Shown here: piece after piece, positions 8,447 to 10,164 of the stretch | How the letters are laid out: each line of letters starts with the position of its first letter | Position numbering within the stretch: the first letter of the stretch is position 1 | Translations under genes and position numbers: made by a program | Assembly: GCA_900642245.1 (NCBI GenBank) | Contig: CAAAJI010000070.1 | Location: 62,403 to 72,566, forward strand | Reading direction: 5' to 3' | Source: Fragilaria radians | Taxonomy: Eukaryota; Bacillariophyta; Fragilariophyceae; Fragilariales; Fragilariaceae | DNA: 10,164 bases | Notes under the pieces: model-generated | Told to the model about the DNA's origin: nothing | Databases searched by the model: none | Seen by the model: only the letters and a program-made list of their open reading frames with translations

Positions 8447-9880
8447 TTAAATGGATATCATATCGTCTCTATTTCTATTGTATACATCCAATCGGTGCAT
8501 CGAATTGAGTCCATTATCCAAGGCATCGCATTTGTCGAACATCCCCAAAGCACCTCCAGTATGCCAGAATAAAATTGTACTGTCACGATAGTTTTCTACA
8601 TTCGCCATGACGACATTTGTGAGAAAGTAGTACAAAGCCTTTCCGGTATAGACAGGATCCAATATTATACCTGTTGTCTGAGCAAATTCAGTACAAAATT
8701 TCAATTCGTCGGGAGTACTTTTGGCATATCCCAGTCCTTTACCTGAATGAATAGTAACGGCTGAAGACATCCATTGGTCGATGGTTCTTCCATCGGGTGG
8801 TTGAAATCCCATCTCCTGAGCAATCGTAGTCATGTGTTCATAGAAGTAATCGGGTGTGTCACATACAGCTACAGCATGAACTTGTGGAGGAGACGACTTT
8901 GTCGTTGACGACGATGACATGTGTTGGTTTTGAAGAGGAAGGAGAGATGGACAAAGGTTAGCACCTAATGTAATACCAGTAGCCGTCCCACCACTACCAC
9001 ATGCAACAACAATATGATCAATTTGTGATGATGCCAAATGAGGATCCTGTGTGTTTACGAATGATAATTGCTTTTGCAATTCATGAATAGCATCAATGTA
9101 TCCCCATGTACCTAATGCATTCGATCCTCCCACAGGGATGGGATATACCTTCTTCTTAGGGTGATGTTTGAATTCTAAATAGTGAGCTAGTCGTTGTACT
9201 AATGCTTCCGATCCAACTCGACCATATTCTCCTGGTGTACAGGTATATATTTGAGAACCCACCATACGATCTAAAAGTAAATTTCCAGTCCAACCAATAG
9301 AATCCGAGGACTGACTTGTTGTAGAATAATTTGGTTGTGCCGTCGTTCTCAAAATAATATGAGGCTCCATTCCTAAACTTCGTGCAGCACATGCTGTCGC
9401 CCGACAGTGATTGGATTGAATACCACCAATAGTTACAATGGAATTACATCCCTGGGATATAGCATCGGCTAGTAGAAATTCTAATTTTCGTACTTTATTT
9501 CCACCTAATTCAATCCCACCAGTCATATCATCACGTTTGATTAGAAAGGTTATGTTGTACTTGCGTTGATATTCTAAAAATAATTGTAGAGGACTCGAAT
9601 TGCATACTTGATTTTTGTTGGTAATGTATGCAAATGGATTGTAGAGTGGTGTCGGGACATGGGCTAATGTTAACCGACTAAGAAAACTCGTGGATGGAAA
9701 ATAGGGTATGGCCCATTCCGGTGGATGATATTTGAAAATCGTTCGAGGAGACGATGTCATGGAGCCGCCAAAATAGGCAGCTTGTGAGAGACTAGTTCGA
9801 GAAGTCTGCATACAGCATGAGAGAAAGAGTCGAAAGTAAAGGATAATGAGGTACTGCAAATTACAAATGATGATGATCAT
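8447..9880 (-). CDS. D-cysteine desulfhydrase-like PLP-dependent enzyme
   Basis: This 477-residue protein belongs to the fold-type II PLP family of ACC deaminase and D-cysteine desulfhydrase, which breaks D-cysteine into pyruvate, ammonia and hydrogen sulfide. Visible features: the PLP-binding lysine K129 in GGNKVRKLEFL; the active-site serine S156 in GGIQSNHCRA; GSNALGTWGY (252-261); the glycine-rich phosphate loop CGSGGTATGI (294-303); Y385 in GYAKSTP; Y411 in DPVYTGKA; and T441 in HTGG. Bacterial ACC deaminase has Glu and Leu where this protein has T412 and T441, so desulfhydrase activity is the better call. The conserved body begins near residue 50 (YHPPEWA) and resembles the plant enzymes. 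Residues 1-49 are an extension: hydrophobic up to about 20, then Ser/Thr/Arg-rich without acidic residues, suggesting organelle targeting. Other possible starts are Met24 (9811) and Met41 (9760); all three have T at -3, so context does not decide. A low-complexity insert lies at about 311-333. No intron is needed. Confidence 0.88.
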   Translation of the reverse strand: MIIIICNLQYLIILYFRLFLSCCMQTSRTSLSQAAYFGGSMTSSPRTIFKYHPPEWAIPYFPSTSFLSRLTLAHVPTPLYNPFAYITNKNQVCNSSPLQLFLEYQRKYNITFLIKRDDMTGGIELGGNKVRKLEFLLADAISQGCNSIVTIGGIQSNHCRATACAARSLGMEPHIILRTTAQPNYSTTSQSSDSIGWTGNLLLDRMVGSQIYTCTPGEYGRVGSEALVQRLAHYLEFKHHPKKKVYPIPVGGSNALGTWGYIDAIHELQKQLSFVNTQDPHLASSQIDHIVVACGSGGTATGITLGANLCPSLLPLQNQHMSSSSTTKSSPPQVHAVAVCDTPDYFYEHMTTIAQEMGFQPPDGRTIDQWMSSAVTIHSGKGLGYAKSTPDELKFCTEFAQTTGIILDPVYTGKALYYFLTNVVMANVENYRDSTILFWHTGGALGMFDKCDALDNGLNSMHRLDVYNRNRDDMISI

Positions 9881-9996
9881 GCAGATTTTGTGTTGTCTTG
9901 TCGAAGTGAATCATCCAGTACGGTATTAGCATGGCTGTTTTGTTACTGCACAACTGCAACAATCCTTTTTCGCCACAAAAATAGGATTCAAACAGT
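9881..9996. promoter_or_regulatory. Divergent (bidirectional) promoter region
   Basis: The desulfhydrase gene reads leftward from 9880 (or from 9811 or 9760 if a later ATG is used), and another gene reads rightward from 9997, leaving 116 to 236 nt for both 5' leaders and both promoters. No TATA box or known factor site is clear. On the plus strand, a 17-codon upstream reading frame (ATG 9931, TAG 9982-9984) lies in the same frame as the gene at 9997, separated from it by that stop. The region is inferred from gene orientation only. Confidence 0.5.
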
Positions 9997-10164
9997 ATGA
10001 AACGTCGACACAGTGGGGATAGAAGAACTCCTGTAGATGAGATTGAAGAGGACAACAAGACGAAAGTTACCTCTCCGTCATCATCATTAAAAATGATGAA
10101 TTCCAAGACAACCATAGATCCACCTAAATTTGCAAATTCCTCTGTTAACTTTGCCTTGGGTCCT
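9997..10164 (+). CDS. Start of an unidentified gene, cut by the window end
   Basis: An ATG at 9997 with A at -3 opens a frame of 56 codons that is still open at the last base. An in-frame stop (TAG at 9982-9984) lies just upstream, so this is the first possible Met of that frame. The N terminus begins MKRRHSGDRR and is polar, with a basic start, a short acidic patch (DEIEEDN, 14-20) and a Ser/Thr/Lys-rich stretch, typical of a disordered leader; the basic residues could suit a nuclear protein, but this is weak. No signal peptide or membrane segment is visible and no family can be named from this part. The length, the head-to-head position relative to the desulfhydrase and the start context support a real gene. 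Confidence 0.55.
   Translation, partial: MKRRHSGDRRTPVDEIEEDNKTKVTSPSSSLKMMNSKTTIDPPKFANSSVNFALGP

Noticed and set aside
8447..9880. ACC deaminase as the name for the minus-strand enzyme
   Set aside because: Thr, not Glu, follows the DPVY tyrosine, and Thr, not Leu, sits in the HxGG motif, matching D-cysteine desulfhydrases.
9861..10115. 84-codon open frame on the minus strand overlapping the divergent region
   Set aside because: It overlaps both the desulfhydrase start and the better-supported plus-strand start at 9997 and has no recognised motif.
1..10164. CRISPR array, tRNA, rRNA, prokaryotic operon or defence system
   Set aside because: No regularly spaced repeats, no tRNA- or rRNA-like sequence seen, and the genes are eukaryotic with a spliceosomal intron.

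Overview
The window looks like nuclear DNA of a eukaryotic microbe, most likely a stramenopile and possibly a diatom. Four things point that way: a spliced gene for a eukaryote-specific protein (the CCR4-NOT scaffold), otherwise long intron-poor genes with short intergenic gaps, a decayed Ty1/copia retroelement whose integrase and RNase H wording resembles the CoDi-type elements of diatoms, and a plant/algal-type D-cysteine desulfhydrase. The lineage is inferred from sequence memory, not from a search.

Layout. Positions 1 to about 660 hold a degenerate, internally deleted copia element: a piece of integrase is joined almost directly to the end of RNase H, with stops and a frame change. Positions 662 to 1352 carry no gene that I recognise; the end of this stretch must hold the promoter and 5' leader of the next gene. 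Positions 1353 to 8339 (+) hold the dominant gene, a 2291-residue CNOT1/Not1 scaffold, made of a short first exon (1353-1586), a 111-nt phase-0 intron (1587-1697) and one very long second exon (1698-8339). A 107-nt gap follows. Then a convergent gene on the minus strand (8447-9880) encodes a PLP-dependent D-cysteine desulfhydrase-like enzyme with an N-terminal extension that may be a targeting sequence. A divergent gene begins at 9997 (+), only 116 nt from the first ATG of the desulfhydrase, and runs off the window end after 56 unidentified codons.

The genes do not form a pathway. CNOT1 is the cytoplasmic/nuclear scaffold for mRNA deadenylation, while the desulfhydrase belongs to sulfur/D-amino-acid metabolism and is probably organellar. 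They are ordinary neighbours in a compact genome.

I saw no convincing novel system. The points most worth a second look are the collapsed retroelement, the strong-context overlapping upstream ATG at CNOT1, and the specificity residues and alternative starts of the desulfhydrase.
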